Below, piece by piece: positions 16,908 to 23,674 of a DNA stretch of 25,811 nt. The stretch is from Oscillospiraceae bacterium. Its GTDB lineage: Bacteria > Bacillota > Clostridia > Oscillospirales > Acutalibacteraceae. The translations under genes were made by a program, and so were the position numbers. Each line of letters opens with the position of its first letter. Within the stretch, counting starts at the first letter, position 1. The notes beneath the pieces were generated by a model. That model saw only the letters and a list, made by a program, of their open reading frames with translations, was not told the DNA's origin and did no database searches. The DNA lies in the NCBI GenBank assembly GCA_031273775.1, contig JAISRF010000125.1, forward strand, positions 1 to 25,811, written 5' to 3'.

Positions 16908-18146
16908 TCAGGCTCCGATACGTTCGGAGCTTTTCCCATGTCCCTCCGAGTGTCCCTCCGCGGGGTATACCCCTAAAATGGCGTTCGCCGACGCGACTTT
17001 TGAGGTGAAATCCAAGTGGGTGTAGATGTTTGCCGTAGTCGAAATATTACTGTGACCCAACCATTCTTGAATTTCTTTAATGCTGACTCCGTTCGCGTAA
17101 AGCAGGCTGGCACAACTGTGTCTGAGGTCATGAAAACGAATGCGGCGCATCCCGATTCGCCCAAGAACAATGGGAAAATGGGTGGTCAAATAAGCTGGCT
17201 TGATGCGTTCGCCCAACTCGTTGACATAGATATACTCGGCATCATCTTTGTTGTAAACCTCGCCGCACAGGCTGCGGTTTTCGTTTTGCTGTGCTTTCAA
17301 GCGGTGCAGTAGCTCCTCAAAGGGTGCGACAAGAGGCAAGGTGCGATGGCTCTTTTTGGTTTTCGTGCGGTCTTTTTCCACGATGACACTCTTGCCGTCA
17401 ATATTGGCCTCTGTAACTACGTGGCGGATTGTAACGGTCTTATTTTCAAAATTGATTGCGTTCCATTTCAACCCAACGGCTTCACTCCGGCGCAGCCCGT
17501 AAAAGGCGGCCAACGTAACGCCAAGCTCAATGGGGTCGGATTTCACACCGTCAAAAAGCTCAAGTAACTCCTGCTCATTGTAATAATCCGCCTGGTAATC
17601 CGTTTTTTTAGGACGTTCAATCCGGTCTGCGGGATTGCTGTCAATCAGCCCGGTTTTGAAAGCGTATTGCAAGGCTTTACGGATGTTGGCATGGCGGTGA
17701 ATAACGGTGTTCGGCGAAACGCCGCGTTCTTTCATCTCGTAGGTGTAATAGTCCTGAATGTGCTTCGGTTGAACATTTTTCAGCTTCAAACCCGGATGAA
17801 ACTCATCAAAATAAGGGTTAATCCGTTTTTTGATACAGTTGCAATAAGCTGAATATGTGGTAAGTTCAACCTTTGCCTTCATCATTTCCAGCCAATCAAG
17901 CATGAACACGGTAAACGCAACCTCTTTCGGGTCAATGAGCGTCAGCGGTGATTGCAAAATTCTCTTTGCCAGTTCCACCTCCATTTCCTGCCGCGCGACC
18001 AGCAACATCGCTTCGGCGCGTTTTTTGTTTCCTTTCACGGTCAATCCCGTGCCTTTCGATGGGGTTTGCCGATTCCCTTTTTCGTCTGTGTAACTCAGAA
18101 TAATGTGGTAATAACCGCGTTTTTCTCGCAGATGACCTGCTACCAT
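16908..18146 (-). CDS. int: Site-specific tyrosine recombinase (integrase)
   Basis: The protein has 412 residues and GGAGG precedes the start. The N-terminus (GYYHIILSYTDEKGNRQ) is an AP2-like arm-binding domain as in Tn916-type integrases. A SAM-like core-binding domain covers about 75-170, and the catalytic domain about 190-385. The full active site is visible: Arg219 in FYGLRRSEA, a lysine near 264, HDLRH at 339-343, His365 in LGHSN, and Tyr375 in IYTHLD. It catalyses integration and, with an excisionase, excision at the adjacent tRNA-Leu. The tail EGHSEGHG is encoded by the arm-type repeats. It appears intact and active. Confidence 0.95.
   Translation of the reverse strand: MVAGHLREKRGYYHIILSYTDEKGNRQTPSKGTGLTVKGNKKRAEAMLLVARQEMEVELAKRILQSPLTLIDPKEVAFTVFMLDWLEMMKAKVELTTYSAYCNCIKKRINPYFDEFHPGLKLKNVQPKHIQDYYTYEMKERGVSPNTVIHRHANIRKALQYAFKTGLIDSNPADRIERPKKTDYQADYYNEQELLELFDGVKSDPIELGVTLAAFYGLRRSEAVGLKWNAINFENKTVTIRHVVTEANIDGKSVIVEKDRTKTKKSHRTLPLVAPFEELLHRLKAQQNENRSLCGEVYNKDDAEYIYVNELGERIKPAYLTTHFPIVLGRIGMRRIRFHDLRHSCASLLYANGVSIKEIQEWLGHSNISTTANIYTHLDFTSKVASANAILGVYPAEGHSEGHGKSSERIGA
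16912..16934 (+). terminator. Rho-independent terminator of tRNA-Leu
   Basis: GCTCCGA and TCGGAGC pair perfectly around TACGT and are followed by TTTT, ten bases after the tRNA end. The hairpin overlaps the last codons of the integrase on the other strand, so the convergent genes share this DNA. Confidence 0.75.
16938..16959 (+). repeat. Arm-type direct repeats, right set
   Basis: ATGTCCCTCC (16938) and GTGTCCCTCC (16950) lie 12 bases apart inside the integrase 3' end, 37 bases after the tRNA. They match the set at 16725-16757 on the other side of the intact tRNA. Confidence 0.5.
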
Positions 18147-18250
18147 GATAAAATCCTCCTTTTTTGATGTAACAGCATTGATTCATCTGCCATTGACAGA
18201 TAAAAGTTTATCATCTTTGCCCTCGCGCCGCAAATGTGCAAAAATTATTT

Positions 18251-18478
18251 TTATACATTTTGGGATTCGGCGACAGAAAGATAATCAATTACATGAATCT
18301 TTGGGATACGAACGCAACGCCCGACAGTGAAAAATTTAATCTTGCCGGAATGTAAAAGACGGTATCCGGTTTTTTCACAGATACCGCCCAGCATTTCACA
18401 TAGCTGCTTTATATTGACCACATCGGGATAGTCAGGAAAGAGAATTTGATACGCTTCGTTTGTTTTGAGTATGCTCAT
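18251..18478 (-). CDS. Excisionase-like helix-turn-helix protein
   Basis: The protein has 75 residues. The core IKQLCEMLG, then EKTGYRLLHSGKIKFF, VGRCVRIPKIHVIDYL is the pattern of MerR-like winged-helix excisionases of Firmicutes integrative elements. These bend DNA at attachment sites and steer the integrase towards excision. A run of two glycines (LGGICEK) lengthens the turn by one residue compared with the usual pattern. It lies about 100 bases upstream of the integrase in the same direction. The ribosome site is modest (GGAGAG). Excisionase activity is inferred from family and position. Confidence 0.8.
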   Translation of the reverse strand: MSILKTNEAYQILFPDYPDVVNIKQLCEMLGGICEKTGYRLLHSGKIKFFTVGRCVRIPKIHVIDYLSVAESQNV

Positions 18479-18517
18479 GTCTTATGCTCTCCGTTTCTCT
18501 CATTCGCGTGTGTACGC

Positions 18518-18883
18518 TCAGAGTTCAAAATCTTCATGGCAATCAAGCCAGTCATCCATCAATGCCGCCGCCAGATACGGGACAAAAGATTCCGCCGCGG
18601 CAAACTCGACAAACTGTCCAGGTAAGTCGGTGCCAGTGCCCCCGGCAAGCAGGGCTATAAAATAGACCAAGCCAAAGTGGTTGTTGTTACCCCAGAGCAT
18701 CTCAAGATGAGCGGTGATGGCGTGAGGGTGATGGCCGCTCGAGCGGATTGCCCTGCACAGCCGGAAAACCAAGCAGCCGCTGATAAGCCCGGCGACTTCC
18801 TTGACTGCTTCTTCGTATAGCTTGCGGGTGGCGCCGCTGTCGCCAACGGTGGTGATGAATCGCGATAATTCTTCTTTTGTCAT
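18518..18883 (-). CDS. Hypothetical protein of 121 residues
   Basis: A GGAG site lies about nine bases upstream of the ATG. I do not recognise the family. The sequence is mostly helical-looking and mildly acidic at the end (MDDWLDCHEDFEL). It has a central segment rich in small and hydrophobic residues (LVYFIALLAGGTGTDLPGQF) that is too broken for a clear membrane helix. No cysteine-rich motif or nucleotide-binding site is seen. It sits between the recombinase and the excisionase genes and is probably part of the element. Confidence 0.6.
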   Translation of the reverse strand: MTKEELSRFITTVGDSGATRKLYEEAVKEVAGLISGCLVFRLCRAIRSSGHHPHAITAHLEMLWGNNNHFGLVYFIALLAGGTGTDLPGQFVEFAAAESFVPYLAAALMDDWLDCHEDFEL

Positions 18884-18943
18884 AGGTCGTTTTCTCCTTT
18901 TTCGTTCGTGTTTTTATTGCGGTCAAACGGGTTTCTTCGGTGT

Positions 18944-19906
18944 TTACCTTTCATGCGTCTTTGACTTTTTCGCCTTCGCCGCCCGCTCCTGCTCCGCAAT
19001 ACACCGTTTCATCGCCGTATACTGCCCCAAAACGCCAAGCAGAACCTCTTTATCGTGTGCCGGGAGCTTATCCGGCGACTGGCAGAGAACATCTTCGCAA
19101 ACACTTAGAACCTGCTCCACGCTCTTTTTTGGCGGCATATTCTTGTACATGGTAATCGCTTCGCCAACCTGCCCGTTGACAGAGGTTTTTTCCAAGGCGG
19201 TTTCCGCACCGAACACAACCTGCCGCAATTCAGCGGCGGTAATCCCAAGATGACCGGTGTTTTGCCCCGCCAACGCTTTCAGATGTGTCATGGCGTCAAT
19301 GTTGATGTGCCGGGCGTAATGTTTGAGTGTTTCCGCCCCGTCCTTGTGCCCCATTATATTCGCCACGTTCTGTAATGCCGCGCCGGAGCTCAGGGCGGTC
19401 GCAGCGTAAGTGTGCCGCAGGGCCTGAACCGTCATGTGTTCCAGACCGGCGCGTTTTACAATACGCTCCATTGCTGTCCGTATTCCGCTTATATCATGGG
19501 CGTTTCCCAATTCGGTCGGAAACAGCAGAACATTTTCATTCCAGTTATTGCCGGCGCGCTGCCGCATTTCTTCGTTCAGTTTTAGCTGGCGGTCAATCAT
19601 CATTTCCACGCTTGGAAGCAGGGGGATTTTGCGAATGCTGTATTTGGTTAACATATTTACCTGAATGCCTACCTCGCCGGTGTATTTGTCCATGCGGCGG
19701 CGACCTGATGATTTGTTAATGTGGATACATTGCTGTTTCCTGTCAATGTCACTGACCTCTAAAGCGCAAAGCTCACCGATACGTATTCCGGTTGCCAGCG
19801 CCACCGCAAACAGATTACCGGTATTATAAAAAGGAAGAACTTCGATAAACCTCTGTTGTTCTTCCTTTGTTAATATGCGGATATTGATAGCCTCGATTTT
19901 TTCCAT
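18944..19906 (-). CDS. Catalytic-domain-only tyrosine recombinase with a C-terminal extension
   Basis: The protein has 320 residues. It begins almost directly at the catalytic domain (ILTKEEQQRFIEVL), so the N-terminal core-binding domain found in normal integrases is absent. Arg42 (TGIRIGE), Lys93 (RKIPLLP), Arg164 (QALRHTYA), His187 (MGHKD) and Tyr197 (KHYARH) are present. The box II histidine is replaced by Gln161. From about residue 215 a 105-residue extension follows, ending in a Lys/Ala-rich helix. AAGGGGGCG precedes the start. It follows the winged-helix gene by three bases, which suggests a DNA-binding partner. It could be a regulator, a resolvase-like helper or a decayed integrase. 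Confidence 0.8.
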   Translation of the reverse strand: MEKIEAINIRILTKEEQQRFIEVLPFYNTGNLFAVALATGIRIGELCALEVSDIDRKQQCIHINKSSGRRRMDKYTGEVGIQVNMLTKYSIRKIPLLPSVEMMIDRQLKLNEEMRQRAGNNWNENVLLFPTELGNAHDISGIRTAMERIVKRAGLEHMTVQALRHTYAATALSSGAALQNVANIMGHKDGAETLKHYARHINIDAMTHLKALAGQNTGHLGITAAELRQVVFGAETALEKTSVNGQVGEAITMYKNMPPKKSVEQVLSVCEDVLCQSPDKLPAHDKEVLLGVLGQYTAMKRCIAEQERAAKAKKSKTHER

Positions 19907-19909
19907 GGC

Positions 19910-20326
19910 TCAAACGCCCCCTTGTTTTACTTGTTTCGGTTTGCCGCCGCCGCGCTCCAGACTGTTCAGCCAGATTTTTACAGACAGTTCAATCCGCAAT
20001 GGCGTGGCGTCGTCTGTGGGTTCAAGCCCGTTCTTTTTCGCCTTGTCCGTGGCAGACCATATGGAAACCGTCCTGCCCGTTTTGCCGCAGACTTTTTTGC
20101 CTATCGCTTCCGCTAAGCCCATATCGCAAAGCTCAGTCAGGCGCGGGGCGGCGAAATTCCGCTCGTTTGTCGGCGTAATATTCATCAGGAAAAGCGAATC
20201 GGCAACCTCCTGCGCGGTCATTTCTCCGTAATCTTTCAAAATCTGTAATACGGTTTTCTGCCGCTGCGCAAGCGTGGGCAAAATCGCCAGGTAACTCTCA
20301 CGGCGGGTTTCTTGGGTTTTACTCAT
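19910..20326 (-). CDS. Winged-helix DNA-binding protein
   Basis: The protein has 138 residues. RQKTVLQILKDYGEMTAQEV reads as helix-turn-helix helices 1-2. APRLTELCDMGLAEAIGK is a recognition helix, and KTGRTVSIWSAT a wing. This is the general shape of phage and element winged-helix regulators. The C-terminal about 35 residues are basic and Gly/Lys-rich. Its start overlaps the MazF stop as ATGA, so it is translationally coupled to the toxin. It could be the repressor of this operon, the antitoxin, or a DNA-targeting partner for the recombinase. None of these is shown by sequence alone. Confidence 0.7.
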   Translation of the reverse strand: MSKTQETRRESYLAILPTLAQRQKTVLQILKDYGEMTAQEVADSLFLMNITPTNERNFAAPRLTELCDMGLAEAIGKKVCGKTGRTVSIWSATDKAKKNGLEPTDDATPLRIELSVKIWLNSLERGGGKPKQVKQGGV

Positions 20327-20682
20327 CTTGATTTCACCCCGCGTTCAATCCCCACGCTGACCGCCAAGGCGCGGTCAATGCCTATCATTGTGATTTCGTC
20401 CAGCGTTCCGACAAGCGTTTCCAGACGGCTTTTATCGAGGGTGCGGATTTGTTCAAGCAGTGCCACGGATGATACCAGCCCGCTGAAAGAGGGGAGCATA
20501 TGGTGGGTAGGGAGCTTTTTCTTTGGCTTGCTGGTAATGGCCGCGGCTACCACCGTGGGACTGTGGCGGTTGCCCGTGTCATTGCTGATGATTAAAACGG
20601 GTCGGTGTCCGCTTTGTTCGCTTCCGACCGCGGGTGACAAATCGGCGAAATATATCTCGCCGCGTCTTACTTCAAATGGCAT
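20323..20682 (-). CDS. mazF: MazF/PemK-family endoribonuclease toxin
   Basis: The protein has 119 residues, usual for MazF. The N-terminal VRRGEIYFADLSPAVGSEQS, followed by GHRPVLIISNDTGN and the strand SPTVVAAAIT, is diagnostic of the family, which cleaves mRNA at short sites. An AGGGGG ribosome site precedes the ATG. MazF normally follows a mazE antitoxin, but none is seen upstream, where 520 bases are non-coding. The next gene, a winged-helix protein, is the only candidate partner. It is the first gene of a three-gene operon. Confidence 0.92.
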   Translation of the reverse strand: MPFEVRRGEIYFADLSPAVGSEQSGHRPVLIISNDTGNRHSPTVVAAAITSKPKKKLPTHHMLPSFSGLVSSVALLEQIRTLDKSRLETLVGTLDEITMIGIDRALAVSVGIERGVKSR

Positions 20683-20782
20683 AAAATGAACCCCCTGTTG
20701 ATATGTAGACCGGGCGGCGGGGTTTTGGAATTATGGGAAGTTATAATAAACTGCATCTTCTTTTGCCACGGCCGCTTCGGTC

Positions 20783-21110
20783 TTATTTAAAAACACTCAT
20801 ACTTGTTCCAACACCCCTGAGTGTTAAAAGGGAAACCGTCAAACGGCGGTTGGTTAAACCGCTCCACGGGAGTTTCACCCCTCCGCTGTCCAGCCGAGCG
20901 ACCCCCATTGCCTGCGACGGCTCACGGCTGGAAAATGCCGCTTCAACGCTCGGACTGTGGCTGGGCCGGAGTACCTGCCCCTTTCCCGGTCGTCGCCTTG
21001 CCGGATTACCATAATCCCCGCGGGGGGGAACCGGCATTTCGGTCAGGTGTTACCGCTCACCCCTTGCGGGGGTCTTGGCGCACCGTCCGACGGGCTTTCG
21101 GAAAAGGGAA
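20783..21110 (-). other. GC-rich, hairpin-dense non-coding region (candidate structured RNA)
   Basis: Between the mazF operon and the sigma-like gene, 20683-21206 has no supported gene. Its core is GC-rich with many inverted repeats. TCCAGCCGAGC (20889-20899) pairs with GCTC-AC-GGCTGGA (20920-20932). GGATTA/TAATCC pair at 21003-21017, ACCCC/GGGGT at 21059-21073, and a CCCCGCGGGG palindrome lies between the last two. Around 20833-20870, CCGT/ACGG and GCGGTT/AACCGC hairpins occur. Several long open frames exist here on both strands, but they are Arg/Pro/Gly-rich and lack ribosome sites, as expected of GC-rich non-coding DNA. The transcribed strand is uncertain. Confidence 0.4.
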
Positions 21111-21206
21111 TGTGTTTGACGATTTGATTTATTCGGTTGTTGAGAGGTTTCCATCTCCTCTCACTATTCCATTGGGAAGTAAAACTGAAATCGTTAACCA
21201 AGATTT

Positions 21207-21758
21207 TTAGAAAATCTGATTTTTAAGTTTCGTCAAAGCTTTATTAAGCCGCTTAAAAACTGCGACCTTACTCATTCCAAGAAGTTTACCAACTTCGGAC
21301 AGGCTTTTTTCGTCCCTGTAAACCTTGTCGACAAGCCACAACTCATCTTCTGACAACACTTCTAATGCAGTCGAAAGCTGCTCCATCACAATTTTTTCGG
21401 TGGTGAAATTCTCAAATTCTGATTCAGGGTCGCCTATAAGTTCCTCACCAAAGCAACCGTCCTCGGTTTCCATAGCATGATAGGAAACGGTCTGATACCC
21501 TTTTTCCTCATTACTTTTGCGTACCCAATCACTGTGGTCTTTACCTTTGCGCCAATCGACATATTCATCTTCTGTGGCTTCAATCATGATGTCGCCATCG
21601 CTGCCGTCCTCGCTCGCGCTATACAGCTTGATGAACCGTCGCCCTTTGTTTTCAGATATGTTGATGAACGCATAAAACTCTTGCCCGTTGAGTTCCTGCC
21701 ATTCGGGGCTTATACCGCCGCAGGCCGGGTCTTTCCAAACCAAATGAGTTGTTTTCAT
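21207..21758 (-). CDS. Sigma-70 region 4-like regulatory protein
   Basis: The protein has 183 residues. The ATG at 21758 is chosen because GGAGG lies seven bases upstream; an in-frame upstream start at 21797 would fall inside a leader hairpin. The C-terminal about 55 residues (VLSEDELWLVDKVYRDEKSL, then EVGKLLGMSKVAVFKRLNKA) form a sigma region 4 helix-turn-helix. The N-terminal about 110 residues are acidic and contain a YxDWRKGKDHSDWVRKS segment. No sigma region 2 is recognisable, so it may act as an anti-sigma partner or regulator rather than a full sigma factor. Such genes are common in Clostridia integrative elements. Confidence 0.82.
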   Translation of the reverse strand: MKTTHLVWKDPACGGISPEWQELNGQEFYAFINISENKGRRFIKLYSASEDGSDGDIMIEATEDEYVDWRKGKDHSDWVRKSNEEKGYQTVSYHAMETEDGCFGEELIGDPESEFENFTTEKIVMEQLSTALEVLSEDELWLVDKVYRDEKSLSEVGKLLGMSKVAVFKRLNKALTKLKNQIF

Positions 21759-21773
21759 GGTTTCCTCCGAAAA

Positions 21774-21806
21774 TTTGAATTTTTGTTGCGGTTTCAAAAA
21801 TTCAAA
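21774..21806 (-). promoter_or_regulatory. 12-bp leader hairpin with a T-run before the sigma-like gene
   Basis: On the minus strand TTTGAATTTTTG pairs perfectly with CAAAAATTCAAA around a nine-base loop and is followed by TTTT. The ribosome site GGAGG comes next. It looks like an attenuator or a translation-control stem placed within 20 bases of the start. A TATAAT-like sequence lies just upstream, near 21822-21827. Confidence 0.5.
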
Positions 21807-21839
21807 ATCGGAGGGGCGCGGGGATTATATGGGCACATT

Positions 21840-21873
21840 AAAAAATCCTTTCCGCCGTGAAAAGCAGAAAGGA
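21840..21873 (-). terminator. Rho-independent terminator (second of a tandem pair)
   Basis: Read on the minus strand, TCCTTTCTGC pairs with GCGGAAAGGA (one G-U pair) around an eight-base loop and is followed by six T residues. It ends the transcript coming from the zinc-ribbon/ImmA genes. Confidence 0.8.
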
Positions 21874-21876
21874 CAT

Positions 21877-22000
21877 AAAAAACCTTGGAGCCGTATGAAT
21901 GAGATTCGCTGACAAGCCGAATGAACAGAGTTATCCCGGCAGGATAATTCTCACATTCATACGGCTCGTAGGAAGTCTATCTATTCAGCTCCAAGGCACA
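21877..22000 (-). ncRNA. Cloverleaf-like structured element ending in a T-run
   Basis: The outer stem is CCTTGGAGC (21883-21891) with GCTCCAAGG (21988-21996). Inside it CGTATGAATG (21892-21901) pairs with CATTCATACG (21954-21963). Two more hairpins fill the interior: ATTCGCT/AGCCGAAT (21904-21922) and GAGTTATCC/GGATAATTCTC (21928-21952). GAGC (21888-21891) can pair either with GCTC at 21964-21967 or with the outer arm, giving two exclusive folds. On the minus strand six T residues follow the outer stem. It begins about 30 bases after the zinc-ribbon stop. It may be a terminator, a processed small RNA or a DNA-level recognition site. I cannot match it to a known riboswitch. Confidence 0.45.
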
Positions 22001-22030
22001 GTATGTTTATTTAATTTTGATTTTGGTCTT

Positions 22031-22288
22031 TTAGGTCTGCGGCTGTATTAACCGGAAACGCACAGTTCCGTTGCGGCACAACACCGCGTTGTAGACGCTT
22101 TCCTCCCTGCATACGGAGCACTTCGCCTGAACGTGTCCGCGTGAATCCTCAAACAGTACAATGGAATTGTGGCCGCAGAAATGGCACTCGGCCAGCCGGC
22201 TTTTCAAATTTTCCGTCCCCTCTCTGTGGCGGCGTATCTTTTCCAGCGCCTCCGGTGATCGCTTGCCGTTTTTAATAATTCTTGTCAT
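22031..22288 (-). CDS. Small zinc-ribbon protein
   Basis: The protein has 85 residues. C35HFC38 and C57SVC60 give two CxxC knuckles 19 residues apart, a treble-clef or zinc-ribbon spacing. A basic N-terminus (MTRIIKNGKRSPEALEKIRR) may contact nucleic acid. It overlaps the stop of the ImmA/IrrE gene as ATGA, so it is coupled to it. Similar small proteins occur in phages and integrative elements, without a known role. Confidence 0.7.
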   Translation of the reverse strand: MTRIIKNGKRSPEALEKIRRHREGTENLKSRLAECHFCGHNSIVLFEDSRGHVQAKCSVCREESVYNAVLCRNGTVRFRLIQPQT

Positions 22289-23013
22289 TTCGATATGTCC
22301 TCCGCCGTCATATAAATGTCTATCGGATTGTGCTTATACCCCTCAGCGGGACGGGGTTCGATATAGCCCAACCCCCGCAGGCGAATCATCATTGCCGAAA
22401 GGGACACCCCGATATGCTCCGCCATTGCGCAAACACAGCGGCGGTCAGCCGGTTCAAGCCCGAAATGCCCGAAACACTTAAACTTACCGCCTCCATGGAA
22501 CAAATCAACCACGAAAGCAATTAGGTCTTTCGGCATCAGCAGAACCGCCGCCATTGCGTTAGCCTGCCACTCATACCAGTCGGATACTCTCATCAAATCC
22601 CGGCAGGAATAGGCTTGTCCGGGTGCAAAGCGGGCGCGGATGCTCACCCCGGTTTTTTTCTCTTCGGTGCGGTAGAGGATTTGGTGCCCGCACTCATGGG
22701 CAATGGTGAAGCGCCGTCTGCCGGGTTTGCCGTCTTTGAGCATGGCTTCCTCCAGCAGAATTGTGTCCCGCGGCAAACGGACGGTTTTTGTTTCACCGCC
22801 CAGATAAAGGTCAACCTCAATCCCGCCGAATGTAGTCAGTCCCAACAGCGTTCCCCTGTCGGACAGTTTCATGTCAACCTGCCGCAAGCCGAGATACCGC
22901 CCTGCAAGGGCTTCAATGTCTATGCCGTGGCCCGCCTTGACTTCGGTTTTCCGGAAATCGGCCAGCACGCCCTCGCCGATAATCTCAATCATTTCTTTGG
23001 ATAAATACTGCAT
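22285..23013 (-). CDS. ImmA/IrrE-family metallopeptidase (first copy)
   Basis: The protein has 242 residues. The ATG at 23013 is chosen for GGGAGG eight bases upstream and because the frame beyond it crosses the promoter region. The zinc site is HECGH in FTIAHECGHQIL, with a glutamate in YEWQANAMAAVLLMP. The C-terminal AMAEHIGVSLSAMMIRLRGL fits the helical end of the family. Such proteases cleave XRE-type repressors to switch elements on. This one is transcribed away from the repressor, heading the minus strand genes of the element, and would be under repressor control. It is larger than the second copy at 23675 and only distantly similar. Confidence 0.88.
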   Translation of the reverse strand: MQYLSKEMIEIIGEGVLADFRKTEVKAGHGIDIEALAGRYLGLRQVDMKLSDRGTLLGLTTFGGIEVDLYLGGETKTVRLPRDTILLEEAMLKDGKPGRRRFTIAHECGHQILYRTEEKKTGVSIRARFAPGQAYSCRDLMRVSDWYEWQANAMAAVLLMPKDLIAFVVDLFHGGGKFKCFGHFGLEPADRRCVCAMAEHIGVSLSAMMIRLRGLGYIEPRPAEGYKHNPIDIYMTAEDISK

Positions 23014-23070
23014 GATGAACCTCCCTGTTATTATGTTTTTTCTGCATCTTCCGACTTTTTTATTTACCCC

Positions 23071-23099
23071 TTGACAAACACGAAATTGTTTGGTATTAT
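23071..23099 (+). promoter_or_regulatory. Promoter of the XRE repressor gene
   Basis: TTGACA (23071-23076) and TATTAT (23094-23099) are separated by 17 bases. The ATG follows about 110 bases later, leaving a leader that contains operator-like repeats. Confidence 0.65.
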
Positions 23100-23113
23100 A
23101 ATAACGAAATACG

Positions 23114-23148
23114 TTTCGTGACACGAGTATACCACCACTGTCACGAAA
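23114..23148. promoter_or_regulatory. Operator-like inverted repeat between divergent promoters
   Basis: TTTCGTGACA (23114-23123) and TGTCACGAAA (23139-23148) are a perfect ten-base inverted repeat covering the -10 to -35 region of the minus strand promoter. Further half-sites with the ACGAAAT core occur at 23080, 23103 and near 23173 (TTTCGT). This is the expected layout for a dimeric XRE repressor controlling both directions. Confidence 0.7.
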
Positions 23149-23154
23149 TGTCAA
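23126..23154 (-). promoter_or_regulatory. Promoter of the minus strand element genes
   Basis: On the minus strand TTGACA (23154-23149) and TATACT (23131-23126) are 17 bases apart. It drives the ImmA/IrrE gene at 23013 and probably the zinc-ribbon gene. It is embedded in the operator repeat. Confidence 0.7.
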
Positions 23155-23208
23155 TAGGCATTATGAAATTTATTTCGTATTTCAAGATTGCCGCAGGAGG
23201 GGTCAAAA

Positions 23209-23607
23209 ATGAGATTCAGCGAGAAATTGGTTCAGCTTCGCAGGTCGGCGGGAAAGACGCAGGAGCAAGTCGCAAAAATCATCGGCGTAACTTGCAGGAC
23301 TTATCAAAATTATGAGTCGGGAAAGATGTATCCCAAACAGACGGAGGTTTACGGGAAAATATCCGCGCTGTTTGATGTGACGGCTGATTACCTGCTCTCG
23401 GATGAGGACAGGTACATCATTGAGGCTGCCGAAAAGGGCGGGTCAAAAAGCAAACGCGAGGTGCAGGCGCTTGTTTCAGAGGTCGGCGGCCTGTTCGCCG
23501 GGGGCGAGCTTTCTGAGGACGACAAGGATAAGGTCATGCGAACCATCAATGACCTTTATTGGCGGGCAAGGAAAACAACAAAAAGTACACGCCGAAAAAA
23601 TATTTAG
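23209..23607 (+). CDS. XRE-family (Cro/C1-type) repressor
   Basis: The protein has 132 residues. The ATG at 23209 has a GGAGGGG site upstream. The N-terminal FSEKLVQLRRSAGKTQEQVA, followed by KIIGVTCRTYQNYESGK, is a Cro/C1 helix-turn-helix. TADYLLSDEDRY ends the domain, and the C-terminus carries charged helices ending in a basic tail. It resembles ImmR of ICEBs1-like elements: it should bind the TTTCGTGACA repeats and repress the divergent promoter, and likely its own. It is followed by an ImmA-type protease 67 bases downstream, as in immR-immA. Confidence 0.88.
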   Translation: MRFSEKLVQLRRSAGKTQEQVAKIIGVTCRTYQNYESGKMYPKQTEVYGKISALFDVTADYLLSDEDRYIIEAAEKGGSKSKREVQALVSEVGGLFAGGELSEDDKDKVMRTINDLYWRARKTTKSTRRKNI

Positions 23608-23674
23608 AACGCGCGGAATAAGTGTCCCGATTTGTGGACACACATTGCTGTATACTGTTTTGGAGGTGAGTGAT

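Noticed and set aside
16646..16976. Open frames on both strands across the tRNA-Leu, including Arg/Ser-rich ones
   Set aside because: These are the usual false frames produced by a leucine tRNA gene; no ribosome sites. Only the short integrase-like tail on the minus strand was kept, as a low-confidence remnant.
20783..21210. Arg/Pro-rich open frames on both strands
   Set aside because: GC-rich DNA makes long frames by chance. They lack ribosome sites and domain signals, and overlap strong hairpins.
21883..21996. Group II intron domain
   Set aside because: GAGCCGTATG resembles a common intron motif, but no reverse transcriptase, no domain V and no boundary sequences are present.
23014..23154. 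N-terminal extension of the first ImmA/IrrE protein
   Set aside because: The extra 47 codons cross the divergent promoter and operator; a clear ribosome site supports the start at 23013.
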